A DNA stretch of 64,000 nucleotides from Cymbidium sinense (lineage: Eukaryota; Streptophyta; Magnoliopsida; Asparagales; Orchidaceae): contig CM038223.1 in assembly GCA_021442155.1 (NCBI GenBank), positions 30,726,983 to 30,790,982 of the forward strand. The letters are read 5' to 3'. The notes beneath the pieces are model-generated. The model was not told the origin of the DNA and did not search any database. It worked only from the letters and a program-made list of their open reading frames with translations. Both the position numbers and the translations under genes were made by a program. Positions 12,301-22,179 of this stretch are shown piece after piece (position 1 is the first letter of the stretch; each line of letters opens with the position of its first letter).

Positions 12301-13190
12301 ATTAATTTACTTTATAAATATAAAGATTGCTTTGCATGGAATTATGATAAGATGCCAGGTTTATCTCTGGATGCTACTATTCATAAGCTAGAGATTAAAA
12401 TTTATGTTATCCCAATAAAGCAAGCTCTTTGGTTCATGTGTCTAAAAATTGAACAACAAATCATTATTGAAGTAAAAAAAAATTAAATGAAGCTAGGTTT
12501 ATATGAGAAGAGCCATACCCTACTTAAGTAGCTAGTATTATCTTGGTAAATAAAAAGAATGGTCAAATATGCATTTTTGATGATTTTAGAGACTTGAATA
12601 AGCTTTGTCCTGAAGATTAACTCTCATTACTGATACCAGAACTTATGTTGGACATAGCCTCTTCGCATGAAATCTTTTCATTTATGGATGGATCATCTGG
12701 GTATAACCAAATAAAGATGTCTTTAGTAGAGGAAAAGCACATAGTTGTCAAAACCCCTATTGGGATATTTTACTACATGGTCATGCCATTCGGTCTCATA
12801 AATGTGGAGGCTACCTATCAAAGGGCAATGACTAGAATATTTAATGACTTATTTCATAATCAAGTTGAATATTATATCGATGATTTAGTTATCAAAAGTA
12901 AAGTAAAAGAAAGCATTTATGATTTATGGATCATTTTCAAATGATTGCATTATTACAACCTAAAAATGAACCCTTTGAAGTGCGCCTTTAGGGTAACTTC
13001 TAGAAAGTTCTTTGGATTTGTAGTGAGGAACCATGGAATTGAAATAGATCCTAAAAAGATCATAGCTATATTAGAAATACCACCACCAAGAGTCTTACAT
13101 AGTTAAGATCATTCTAGGGAAGGCTAGCATTTTTAAGGAGATTCATATCAAACTTATCTAGAAGATGCCAACCATTTACGACATTAACTA
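12300..13190 (+). pseudogene. Reverse transcriptase remnant (element A)
   Basis: RT copies the element RNA into DNA. Visible motifs in order: KYKDCFAWNYDKMPGL (12,316-12,362), then after stops FMDGSSGYNQIKM (about 12,681-12,718), HIVVKTPIGIFYYMVMPFGL, ATYQRAMTRIFNDLF, and the catalytic YIDD at 12,873-12,884, followed by LVIKSK. This is the only one of the three RTs in the window that keeps an intact YxDD box. The FVVRNHGIEIDPKKI-like thumb segment follows in another frame near 13,018-13,060. Multiple stops make it non-functional. Confidence 0.85.
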
Positions 13191-13224
13191 AAAAAGATTC
13201 TAAATTTATTTTGGATGAGAAGTG

Positions 13225-13660
13225 TGAAAGTGAATTTGAAAGCCTAAAGCAATACTCGATGAACCCTCATATTTAGCTATTCTGATTCTAGAAAAAACCA
13301 TTAATCTTATACATTGTAGCCTTAGATGAGTCACTTGGAGCTTTATTAGCCCAAGTTAATGAAGAAGGAAAAGAAAATGCTCTTTATTATCTAAGCCGTA
13401 GACTCATCCCACCAAAAATTAATTATCCATGTATTGAAAAGCATTGTTTATCTTTAGTTTTTGCTACTTAAAAACTAAGATATTACATGCTTTCTCATAA
13501 AGTAAATTTAATATCTAGAGTGAATCCTTCATAATATCGCATGACATGTCTGACATTATTTGAACGTCTAGTGTGTTGGTATATGGTCTTATTGGAATTT
13601 GAGATTACATTTATTCCTTTCCATGCTGTAAAGGGTAAAGTTGTAGCAAAATTCTTAGCA
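13225..13660 (+). pseudogene. RT-associated RNase H remnant (element A)
   Basis: It degrades the RNA of RNA:DNA hybrids. Visible: DESLGALLAQVNEEGKENAL, YYLSRRLIPPKINYPCIEKH, CLSLVFAT and KLRYYMLSHKVNLIS. These match the Ty3-type RNase H block (GALLAQ, YYLSR.L, E...LALVFA..KLRHYF). It directly follows the RT thumb. The tail to 13,660 reads FEITFIPFHAVKGKVVAKFL, the usual connector to the second RNase H. Confidence 0.75.
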
Positions 13661-13759
13661 GTACATCCTCCACCCAAGGGTTCTCTTTTAAATGATGATC
13701 TTCTAGATGAATAGATCATTGCTTTAGAAGAGGAACCTAATGCTAGTTTGGGAATTATA

Positions 13760-14200
13760 TTTTGGTGGTGCAACATCATCAAAGAAAAATAAAGAACTAA
13801 ATTCTTCTATCCTGAGGAAGGCAGGGATTGATTGATTTTCATAACTCTAAACAAATAAATGATGTGATATTCCTATCATTTGTCTAAGCCTTGTATAAAT
13901 AATGAAGCTAAATATGAGGCTCTTATAACTGGGCTAGAGTTAGCAATCCTTATGGATGTTAAAAATATTAAGATATTTGGGGACTCCTAATTAGTTATTA
14001 ACTAACTAAGCATTATCTATAAGGCCTTACACCCTAAGATTTTCAGTTATCACTAGTACATGATGGAATTAGTTGAAAAGATTCCATTTATAACTCTATA
14101 TAGAATATCTCTTAGAGATAATTCTATAGCAGATACGTGGCTAAACTTGCCAAAGAAGTTATCTATCTTGAAAAAGAATTTATACTGATAGAAGTTCTAA
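13760..14200 (+). pseudogene. Archaeal-type second RNase H remnant (element A)
   Basis: It reads YSYHLSKPCINNEAKYEALI, TGLELAILMDVKNIKIFGDS and LVIN, then YRISLRDNSIADT and LAKEVIYLEKEF. The NNEAKYEAL.TGLELA and GDS.LVIN motifs are typical of the archaeal-type RNase H found next to integrase in Tat elements. A duplicate RNase H distinguishes this lineage from most other plant gypsy groups. There are three or more in-frame stops. Confidence 0.75.
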
Positions 14201-14259
14201 ATCAATAAGTGTTATCCCCTATATATTTATATTATATGAAAAGAAAGATAGAAATGCAA

Positions 14260-15400
14260 AGGGTAGCCACCTTTGCTGAAGGTCAAGAAGAGAGTGATTG
14301 GAGGCAACCTGTTATTGACTATTTAAGTGAGAAGAGGCTCCATGAAGACAAGTAATTAGCAAATCATATTAAGAGACATGCCTTTTCTTATGCATTGATC
14401 AATAACGTATTGTATCGTAGGTCATTTAATTTAGTATGGCTATGTTGTTTAGACAAACAAGAAGCCCATAAGATCATAACTAAGGTATATTCTAGATTGT
14501 GCGACACTCACCAATCCAAACACAAAAATGAAATTAAAAATAAAATGACTTGGATATTATTGGCCTTAAATGACTGTATGGAAACTACACGTCGATGTCA
14601 TCAATGCTAAATACATGGTGTAGTTTTACAAGTTTCTAATTACTCCCAATTGGCCCCTCGAGAGTTGGGTACCCACATCATATAACCTCTTTCCAAAGGC
14701 ATCATTTTATTAAAGTAAAATGGTTTTGCTGTGGCCAAAATGTGATTAAATTATTTCAAGAAAATATCATATATCAATTTGGCATTCCTTACCGAATTAT
14801 ATTCGATAATGATCCATCATTTAAATCCACTAAATTGAATCATTTTGTGGCTAGTCATAAAATTGATTAGAGATATTTGACCATCTATTACCCTAAGAAA
14901 AATGGATTGGCTGAAGAATTTAATAAAAAACTTATTGAGAATTTTGAAAAAGTCACTTGATGAAAATGTTAGTGGCATGAAAAGTTAGTTGAGGCTTTAT
15001 GGGCCTATTGGACCACATACCAAATACCAACTCAATTTACAGCATATACTTTGGTTAATGAAAGTGAAGCTATTCTTTCTTTAGAAGTACGATTACCTTC
15101 ATTAAGGGTAGTAATTAATAACAGTATAACAATATATTAGAATCACAAACTCTGATTGGAAGAACTTAAAATCCTTGAAGGAAAGTGTTTGAAAGCTCAA
15201 CAAGATCTTGAACAATACCAATTGCGTATGATTCAAGCACATGATTAGTTGGTTTATACTAGAACTTTCCAAGTAAGAGACTTGGTCTTGGTTCTTAAAT
15301 GGATAATTTTAGCTCATCGCATAATCGACAGTAAATTCAATTTCAAAATGATTGTTCTCTCAGAAAAGAAACACCTTCAAGGATGTACTACGACATCTTC
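14260..15400 (+). pseudogene. Integrase remnant (element A)
   Basis: It inserts the cDNA into the genome. The zinc-binding region at about 14,450-14,610 has LCDTHQSKHK then DC...RCHQC; the first histidine position reads Y (KVYSRL). The catalytic core includes IIFDNDPSFKSTKLNHFVA, with the second Asp, and YYPKKNGLAEEFNK, with the Glu. The C-terminal part reads LVEALWAYWTTYQIPTQFTA, LKAQQDLEQYQLRMIQAHD and RTFQVRDLVLVLK. It ends near 15,400, where the same end is found in the 26,456 fragment. It has many stops. Confidence 0.85.
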
Positions 15401-15940
15401 GGATGAAATGGGTAAGAGTATGTTTCTTCATAAGGTAGATTAGTATATATTCAACTAGATTTCTCTTAACATCACGTTAGGGTTTATTTAAATCTGGGCT
15501 CTACTTCTTATGGATGCAAGCCTTCATAACCCCTCATAGAGTAATAAGAGAGCACTCTCGATTAAGGTTGGAAACAAACATATCTATTTGGTAAGTATTG
15601 GTGTCTTAGAGGTATAATATGGTTAAGATGACCCTCTAGTGTAATCCTGATCAAGATCCCATGATTTTTTCATACTGAGATTATATTATTCCAACTTACC
15701 AACATCAGAGGGACATGGAATGTCCAAACAATCTAGTTAGTAGCCATGAGTTGTCTCATTTCAGGTATCCTGAGTAAACATAGAATTTTATTGTAAGTGG
15801 TGTAAGAGTGTTCATGTTGTGAATAGATTATAAGGTGTGGAGAACATGCATAAGTTCACATGGTGAATGAATAGGAGGCTAGGTTGTCCACATGATGGAT
15901 GGATATAAATTTATATTTTATTTAAGGCATTTCTCCTGGT
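15400..15940 (+). other. Post-pol spacer of element A, no gene seen
   Basis: AT-rich sequence shared with 26,500-27,060 of the A-like fragment (for example 'tttatttaaatctgggctct' against its counterpart). No coding signal was found. Confidence 0.6.
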
Positions 15941-16330
15941 GGAGTATGGTGCCTAGCCACTACTTAGAGATAATATATATGTGATGCCAGTATGATGCCA
16001 AGCTCTTCGTTGATGTATGGGTAGCATCACAGCGCTAGAAGTATTAGTCTTTTGGTCGCTTAAATAGTACCCTGATTTCATTGTAGCAACACCTTCAAGA
16101 TTTCATAGTACAATCATTAAAGAGAAAATAATAACCTCATCTTAATTAGTATGCGCAGCGACTGCAGTGAATGCTTTTGTACATCGCTATGTGATTTATA
16201 ATTAAATTTATTATTTTAATTGCACAAGAATTGATCTGGTCGACCAACACCTTTAATGCATGGGCATCATGTTATACAACCCAAAGCGCCATCTTGGTGC
16301 CATGTTTGGGTCGTCGGCATTGGGTCCATT

Positions 16331-16336
16331 TATAAA
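16331..16336 (+). promoter_or_regulatory. TATA box ahead of third ORF, copy 1
   Basis: TATAAA in context 'ccatttataaaggatc', about 100 bases before paired ATGs at 16,432/16,435. It is matched at 18,205 and 28,068. Confidence 0.5.
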
Positions 16337-16431
16337 GGATCTAAGGTCGCAATTTTCATTCAATGATCTATCTCCTTAAAGATTTTCTTTCTCTCTCTCA
16401 ACTTTATTCTTCTCTCAAGTTTACATTTTTC

Positions 16432-17517
16432 ATGATGCCTCTAAGAAGGGTAGTGACTAGGAAAAGGCACCTAGTGATGCCCAACAAATCACATCATGCT
16501 AGAGGATATTAACACCCCTCATCCACAAACACTGATCCGGGAAGAGCTTCCAAGATCCCAACCATGCTCTGGTGAGGTGATTGCGGAGATGAGGCCAAAC
16601 TAGCCTACATAATTACTCATGCATTATGCCTATGGGTGCCAGAGTCAAGACAATAGGTTTTGGGGAAACTACTAAATTATGATAGTAGTGTTGTAAAAGC
16701 ATATTGTAATTCCAAGATATTAATTATGATCAATATCTTAGTTATTATAATGGCCACTTGATTTTCACGATATCCTCCCTTTTCTTTTTGGTTGAAATGC
16801 AAATGTGTAATGTAAATGTTGGGCGGAAATGATCATCAACTTTTCTATCAACAACTGATCTGAAGTCCATGCTTACACATTTCCTCAAGCCTATGCCCAT
16901 TGGTAATAACATTAGCGTAGGTTACTAAAGATAGGTTACTTTAAATACTTTAGCTATCCAAAGGGGATTTATGATCACTATCAAAAAAAGGTTATTTATA
17001 ATTTATTTATAATATGTTGAAGGAGAGTACTACTATCCGGTATGATCTCCTTCGATTTATGATTAATGTATCATGAGTGGTATGCCTTAAAGGAAGAAAT
17101 ACTCATTCAAAAGGCTCCCTCTAAAAAAGGGGGGTAATTAAGAGATTTGGGACAAGTTAGAAGTGGGGGAGAGTTCACTTCACAACCTCTATTATCAATC
17201 TTCGTCCTAATGGCAAGTCCAAGAAATTGGCAATTTGGTCACAAATTTAAGAAAAAGGGTGGACGATAGAAGTCACATGCAAGATATTTTGGAACGTAAG
17301 TTTGATCATCATATGGATCAACAAAAAAGGAAATTCTATTACATGGCTAAGTTCAACAATGCACTGGTCAACATGTTCCAAAGTTGCAGTCTCGTAGATC
17401 TAAACCAAGTCTCCTTCTTTATAGCAGCTCAGTATCATGCTTATGTAATTACTCAGTAGGTATCAGGCATAGACGAGGAAGAAAAAGAGAAAGAAGTGGG
17501 TGATGAGTATGATTATT
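16432..17517 (+). pseudogene. Third ORF (plant transposon protein-like), copy 1
   Basis: A decayed copy of the ORF seen better at 18,312 and 28,186. After ATGATG it reads LRRVVTRKRHLV, then a broken middle with YDQYLSYYNG (about 16,703-16,735), then a tail in another frame: VTNLRKRVDDRSHMQDILER, KFDHHMDQQKRKFYYMAKFN, LVNMFQSCSLVDLNQV (17,235-17,440). That tail looks helical and could form a coiled coil. The order matches the 'putative plant transposon protein' domain seen in the 3' regions of plant gypsy elements (family knowledge, by eye). There are several frameshifts. The function of the family is unknown. Confidence 0.6.
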
Positions 17518-18204
17518 AGTTTCTTCCAATTTTGTACTTCTCTTTTTTTAATTTGTAATTTTCTTTGAATTTAAAATAAAATTTCCCTTTTATTAGTTTG
17601 TGTTATATGCTTGTATTTGATTAGTTTTGTTGATTTATTGCTCAAAGATTTAAATAAAAAAAATACTCAAACATATTTATAAAAATGAAATCCTAGTGAC
17701 AGTGTGTCAACATTATGAATATAATGGAAAACCTGAGAGCTTGGCGCATTGTCTTGGTAGTGGAGTATGGTGCCTAGGTGCCACTGCTTAGGTGGCAATC
17801 TATATAGAAGATGTATATGTGAGCTGTGATGCCTAGCTCCTCGGTGATGTATGGGTAGCATCATAGCACTAGCAGTATTAGTCTTTTTGACTATTTGAAT
17901 AGTGCCTTAGTGTTTCATTGTAACGCTGCAGCACCTTTCAAAATTTTTGATAGTCATACAATTGATTAAAGGTAAAACCTCATCTTAATTAGCAACATGA
18001 CATTGGGTCAAAGTGATGTGATGCTACAAAGATTTTCGTACGCATCAGACATGATATTTATTATAATTAAATTTATTATTTTAATTGTATAATAATTCAT
18101 GGCATGGGCTGAACAACACCTTAATGCTACATATGGGCATCATGTTCTATAACCTGAAAGGCCAGCACTGCCCATGTTTGGGTGTTGTGGCATTGGGTCT
18201 GATT

Positions 18205-18210
18205 TATAAA
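18205..18210 (+). promoter_or_regulatory. TATA box ahead of third ORF, copy 2
   Basis: TATAAA in 'gatttataaacagg', about 105 bases before the ATGs at 18,312/18,315. It lies in the same relative position as in copy 1 and in the 28-kb fragment. Confidence 0.5.
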
Positions 18211-18311
18211 CAGGATCCAAGGCTATCAAGAATTTTCATTCAATGATCTCTCTCCTTAAATATTTTCTTTCTCTCTCTTAACTTTATTCTTCTCTCAAGT
18301 TTACATTTTTC

Positions 18312-19435
18312 ATGATGACTCTAGGAAGGGTAGTGAGCAAGAAAAGGGCATCTAATGATGCCAATAGATTCATTAACACTCATGCCAAGGAGCGATATCA
18401 ACACACCCTCATCCACAAACACTTGATCTAGGAGAAGAGCTTCCAAGATCCCAATGACAGTGTCGAAGAGGTGATTGTGAGATCAGGCTGCGCCAAACTA
18501 GCCTACTATAATAGCTCATGCATTGTGCCAGTGGTGCTAAACACATGGGAGAGTAAAGACAACAAAGCATATGAATGGGGGAAACTAGTAAGTTATGATA
18601 ATAGTGTTGTAAATGCATATTGTAATTCCAAGTTATTAATTATGATCAATATCTTAGTTATTATAATGGTCATCTTGATTTTCATGAGATCTTCCATTTT
18701 CTTTTTGGCTGAAATGCAAATGTGTAATGGAAATGATGGGAGGAAATGATCATCAACTTTTCTATCACTGGTATCACTATTGAGTCTAAGGCTTAACACT
18801 ATTTTTGCCAAGCCTATGCCCATTGGTAACATTAGCGAGGTTACTAAAGATAGGGATATTTTAAATTTTGCTATCCAAAGGGGATTTATGATCAATATCG
18901 AAAAGGTTATTTATAATTTTATTTATAATATGTTGAAGAAGAGTACTACTATGAGGTATGATCTCCCTTCTTTGATTTATGATTTATGCATTGCGACAGG
19001 AATGGTATCGATGAAGAAATACTCATTCAAAAGGCTCCTCTAATAAAGAGGGTAATTAAGAGATTTGGGCCAAGGTTAGAAGAGGGGGAGAGTTCACGTG
19101 CCCCACAACCTCGACATCAATCATCCAAGTCCTTGGCCGAGCAAGTCCAAGAAATTGGCAATTAGGTCACAGATTTAAGAAAAAGGGTGGACAATAGAAG
19201 TCATATGAGATTTTGGAATGTAAGTTTGATCATCATATGTATCAACAATAAATGCAATTTTATTACATGGCTAAGTTCAACACTGCACTGGTCAACATGT
19301 TTCAAAGTTGTAGTCTCATAGATCTGAACCAAGTCTCCTTCTCTATAGCACATCAGTATCAGGCTAATGTAATTACTCCGTAGGTATCAGACATGGAGGA
19401 GGAAGAAAAAAGAGAAAGAAGTGGGTGATGAGTAT
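18312..19435 (+). pseudogene. Third ORF (plant transposon protein-like), copy 2
   Basis: The best copy within element A. It starts MTLGRVVSKKRASNDANRFI, then YQHTLIHKHLI, CAKLAYYNSSCIVPVV, GKLVSYDNSVVNAYC, YDQYLSYYNGHLDFHEIFHF, KPMPIGNISEVTKDRDILNF and LPSLIYDLCIATGM. These follow the order of the 'putative plant transposon protein' domain: VVPVVREFYAN, then VSFD...IN.FY, then L.PTSH.SEVTKDRA.LLYAI, then P.LIT.LC...GV. The tail has the same helical LVNMFQSCSLIDLNQVSFSI segment as copy 1. At least four frameshifts are needed. It lies between integrase and the repeat-rich tail. Role unknown. Confidence 0.7.
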
Positions 19436-19679
19436 CATTATTAATTTCTCCCAATTTTGTACTTTTTCTCTTTTTTAATTTGTAATTTTCTTTGAATTTA
19501 AAAATAAAATTTCCCTTTAATTATTTTGTGTTTTATTCTTGTCTTTGATTAGTTTTGTTGATTTATTGCTCCAAGATTTAAATAAAAAAATACTCAAACA
19601 TATTTATAAAAATGAAATCCTAGTGACAACGCATCGACATTATGAATAGAATGAACAACCTCAAAGCTTGGTGTGATGC

Positions 19680-20780
19680 TAGGGTGATATTAGTAGAAAA
19701 TTTTTCTAAGTCTTTTTTTACTTGTGTTAAGGTGATATAGCACTGAAGCACTAGTCCTATGGAACTGCAACACCGGCGGATTATACATTTTTATCAAAAA
19801 ATAGTTTAAGTCACATTTCTAGTGCTAAGTAAGCATGGCACCTGGCATGGATATCATGGAACTTTAGCATTGGGGTGATTTTGGTAAGGCACCGAATTAC
19901 TGGTTCTTGGGCATAGTGGCATTGCCTTTTATAATAATAATACTGAGAGCACATCACTGTGACGTTGATATTTAGTGTCAAGGTGCTATGAGTCAAAAAT
20001 TTAGTTTTTGTTATGAGATTTTAGAAAAAATTTTAGAAATTTCAGCAACATTTTACTTTAGCAATGCTAGATTTTAAAATTATTGTGTGAAGCACTCTTC
20101 TCCTTTGTTCCAAATCTAAGATCGATAGAGGGGAGGGGTTTTAATCTTATGCCAAAATGAAATTCAATGATGGAGGTATTCAAATATCCAAAATTCTTTT
20201 TTTCTTCTTCTTTTCCTCACCGGATCCAAGATCAATGGTGGGATTATAATTTAAACACACTTTTTTAAGGATAAAGTGACATAAATATTTTAATTGAAGC
20301 AAACAAAGGATGTCAAAATAAAAGAAGATCATTGAGAGCATGAGTGTATTCTAGGATTGCAATGAGAGTAGGAGTGGTCAGAGAGAGAAGAAGAAGAAGA
20401 AGAAACCTAGGTGGACTAAACACTCCTAATTTATTGCACTTGTAAATATACTCTCAATAGTCGATGTAGTGCCTCAGCTCCAAGATCAATGCCGTAGTGA
20501 TGTACCATAGTTTTGACTGGCCTGAGCAGTTATCCTTCTAGAAGACTAGGACAGTTCCTCGAGTCCATGAACATAGCACTATGTTGTAGCTAGAAGAACA
20601 AAAAACTACTAGTATTTTTATTATTATTTTAGGTGAGATGAAGAATATAATTATGTTCTTCTTTACTCTTTTTGCAATTTATTCAGATTGAAATTCTTAT
20701 CATTGTTAATTTTTTTTATAATAATTTTAAAATTTTACAAATAAAAACAAGCTCATTTTAAATACAATTTCCATAAGATT
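19680..20780 (+). other. Element A 3' untranslated region, no gene seen
   Basis: It begins with 'gtgct/agcac'-rich degenerate sequence like that ahead of the third ORF. Two short 'aagatcgatag..ggg' and 'aagatcaatggtggg' blocks and a GAA microsatellite near 20,390-20,406 follow. No coding signal or RNA gene was recognised. Confidence 0.55.
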
Positions 20781-21720
20781 GGGAATAAGCCCTTTGTGGT
20801 ACCCTTCTTATAAACACTCATGGGTTTGGAGCAAGCCTTTCATGGCACCATTCTTACTACCCATAGAATAGGATTAGGTCACTAAGGCCCCTTTCCTATC
20901 AAATAGACTACATGGTAAGGATTAAGTCACCAAAGAGCCCTTTCTTATTAGTCAAAATTTGAGGCTTAGGATCAAGTCATCAAAGACCCCTTTCCTTAAC
21001 CTAAGCTATTTAGGTTGGATTAAGTCATTGAAGGCCCCTTCCTAATAGTTAGTTAGAAAAAAGTAAGTCCCTCAGTAGGCATTCTTTCTAAAAGATAAGA
21101 ATAGGATCAAGTCATTAAGACTCCTTTTCCTCATTATGGCTACTCAAGAATTAATTAAGCCATTGAAGTCCCCTTTTTAATACCTAATCAAATATGAGTA
21201 AGTCCCTTAGTAAGTATCCTAGTAACACTTTTTTTTTTGGAATAGGATTGTCATTATGACCCTTAACCTTTTCAAGCTACCCAAGTTAGAATTAAGCCAT
21301 CGAAGGCCCCTTCCTATTAGTTGAACTTCACTATATAGGATTTAAGTCCTTGTGACCCCTTTTCTAGCTTAAACCAAAAAAAAAAAAATAATTAAGGAGT
21401 GGAAATAAGTTATTGAAGACCCCATTCTTATAGACTATTCTGGTTTGAAATTAAGTCCATGTGACCCCTCACAAAATTTAAGGTTAATGATTAAACTATT
21501 AAGGCCCCTTCTCCTCAGCTATTTAGGTTGGAATCAAGTCTTAAAGACCCTTTCTTAATACCTAACCAGATAATAATAAATCTACTAGTAGTATCTTTCC
21601 CAAGTTAAAATTTCATAGTTTGGATTAGGAGTATGTGTCCATATTGGCATCATCTCCAGCTACTATTCTTAGACTGGAGTAAGTATCCATGGTGGAAATC
21701 CTTTCTAGGAAAGAAAACTT
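20780..21720 (+). repeat. Degenerate short tandem-like repeats before 3' LTR (element A)
   Basis: More than ten imperfect units of the form 'ggattaagtcattgaaggcccctttccta', spaced about 55-80 bases apart, alternate with 'taagtccctcagtag' variants. The same kind of array occurs before the 3' LTR of B (28,945-29,250, minus) and C (54,060-54,500, minus), with different unit sequences. The stretch 21,720-22,165 is AT-rich with no feature. Confidence 0.75.
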
Positions 21721-22165
21721 TTCTTTAGGATTGGTTAATTATTTAGACTACCTCCTACTAATGTAACTTAGAAAGATATAAGTGTTAGTACTTTCTTTCT
21801 AAGTTAACTATTGAAAATAGATTATATTTAGTTTTAGATTAAGTCCCTTAAAGGAATTTCTTTTGATTATGCTAAGATTAGATTCCTCATTGAATCTTTT
21901 TCTAATACCATCCCTACCCTTCTTAGAAAATTAGTGAATTTAAGTTTCTAAGAATGAATCATTCTAAATTAAAATAAATTCAATCATACCTTTGCCTATT
22001 TTTCACAATCAAATTTAAAATAAAATTTTAAATTAAAACCCAAATTAAAACAAAACTCTAAATTATAAAACTAAACTCAAATTCCTTCATGGTTATACTT
22101 ATAATGTTGACTAATTTGGTCAAAACCAATATGTGCGATGTACTTTAGTCAGTCTATGATACATA

Positions 22166-22176
22166 TTTGGGGGTCC
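22166..22176 (+). promoter_or_regulatory. Candidate polypurine tract (element A)
   Basis: 'tttggggg' lies 7-12 bases before the LTR start at about 22,180, the expected place for plus-strand primer formation. It is short and decayed. Confidence 0.4.
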
Positions 22177-22179
22177 ATT

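Larger units (their letters stand above)
15941..19680 (+). repeat. 1.82-kb tandem duplication containing the third ORF
   Basis: Copy 1 starts 15,941 and copy 2 starts 17,762, both at 'ggagtatggtgcctag', giving a period of 1,821 bases. Both copies end with 'tttataaaaatgaaatccta' followed by 'agcttgg' (about 17,738 and 19,668). Each holds an upstream 'gtgct/agcac'-rich stretch, a TATA box and a third-ORF remnant. Copies differ by substitutions and many short indels, by eye 10-15 percent, so the duplication is old. Confidence 0.85.

Noticed and set aside
18600..18720. Hydrophobic run (LLIMINILVIIMVILIF) suggesting a membrane segment and an env-like third ORF
   Set aside because: It is an out-of-frame reading. 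The conserved frame here gives YDQYLSYYNGHLDFHEIFHF, which matches the copies at 16,700 and 28,520.
20780..21720. Regular repeats considered as a CRISPR-like array
   Set aside because: Units are degenerate and unevenly spaced, and this is plant retrotransposon tail sequence.
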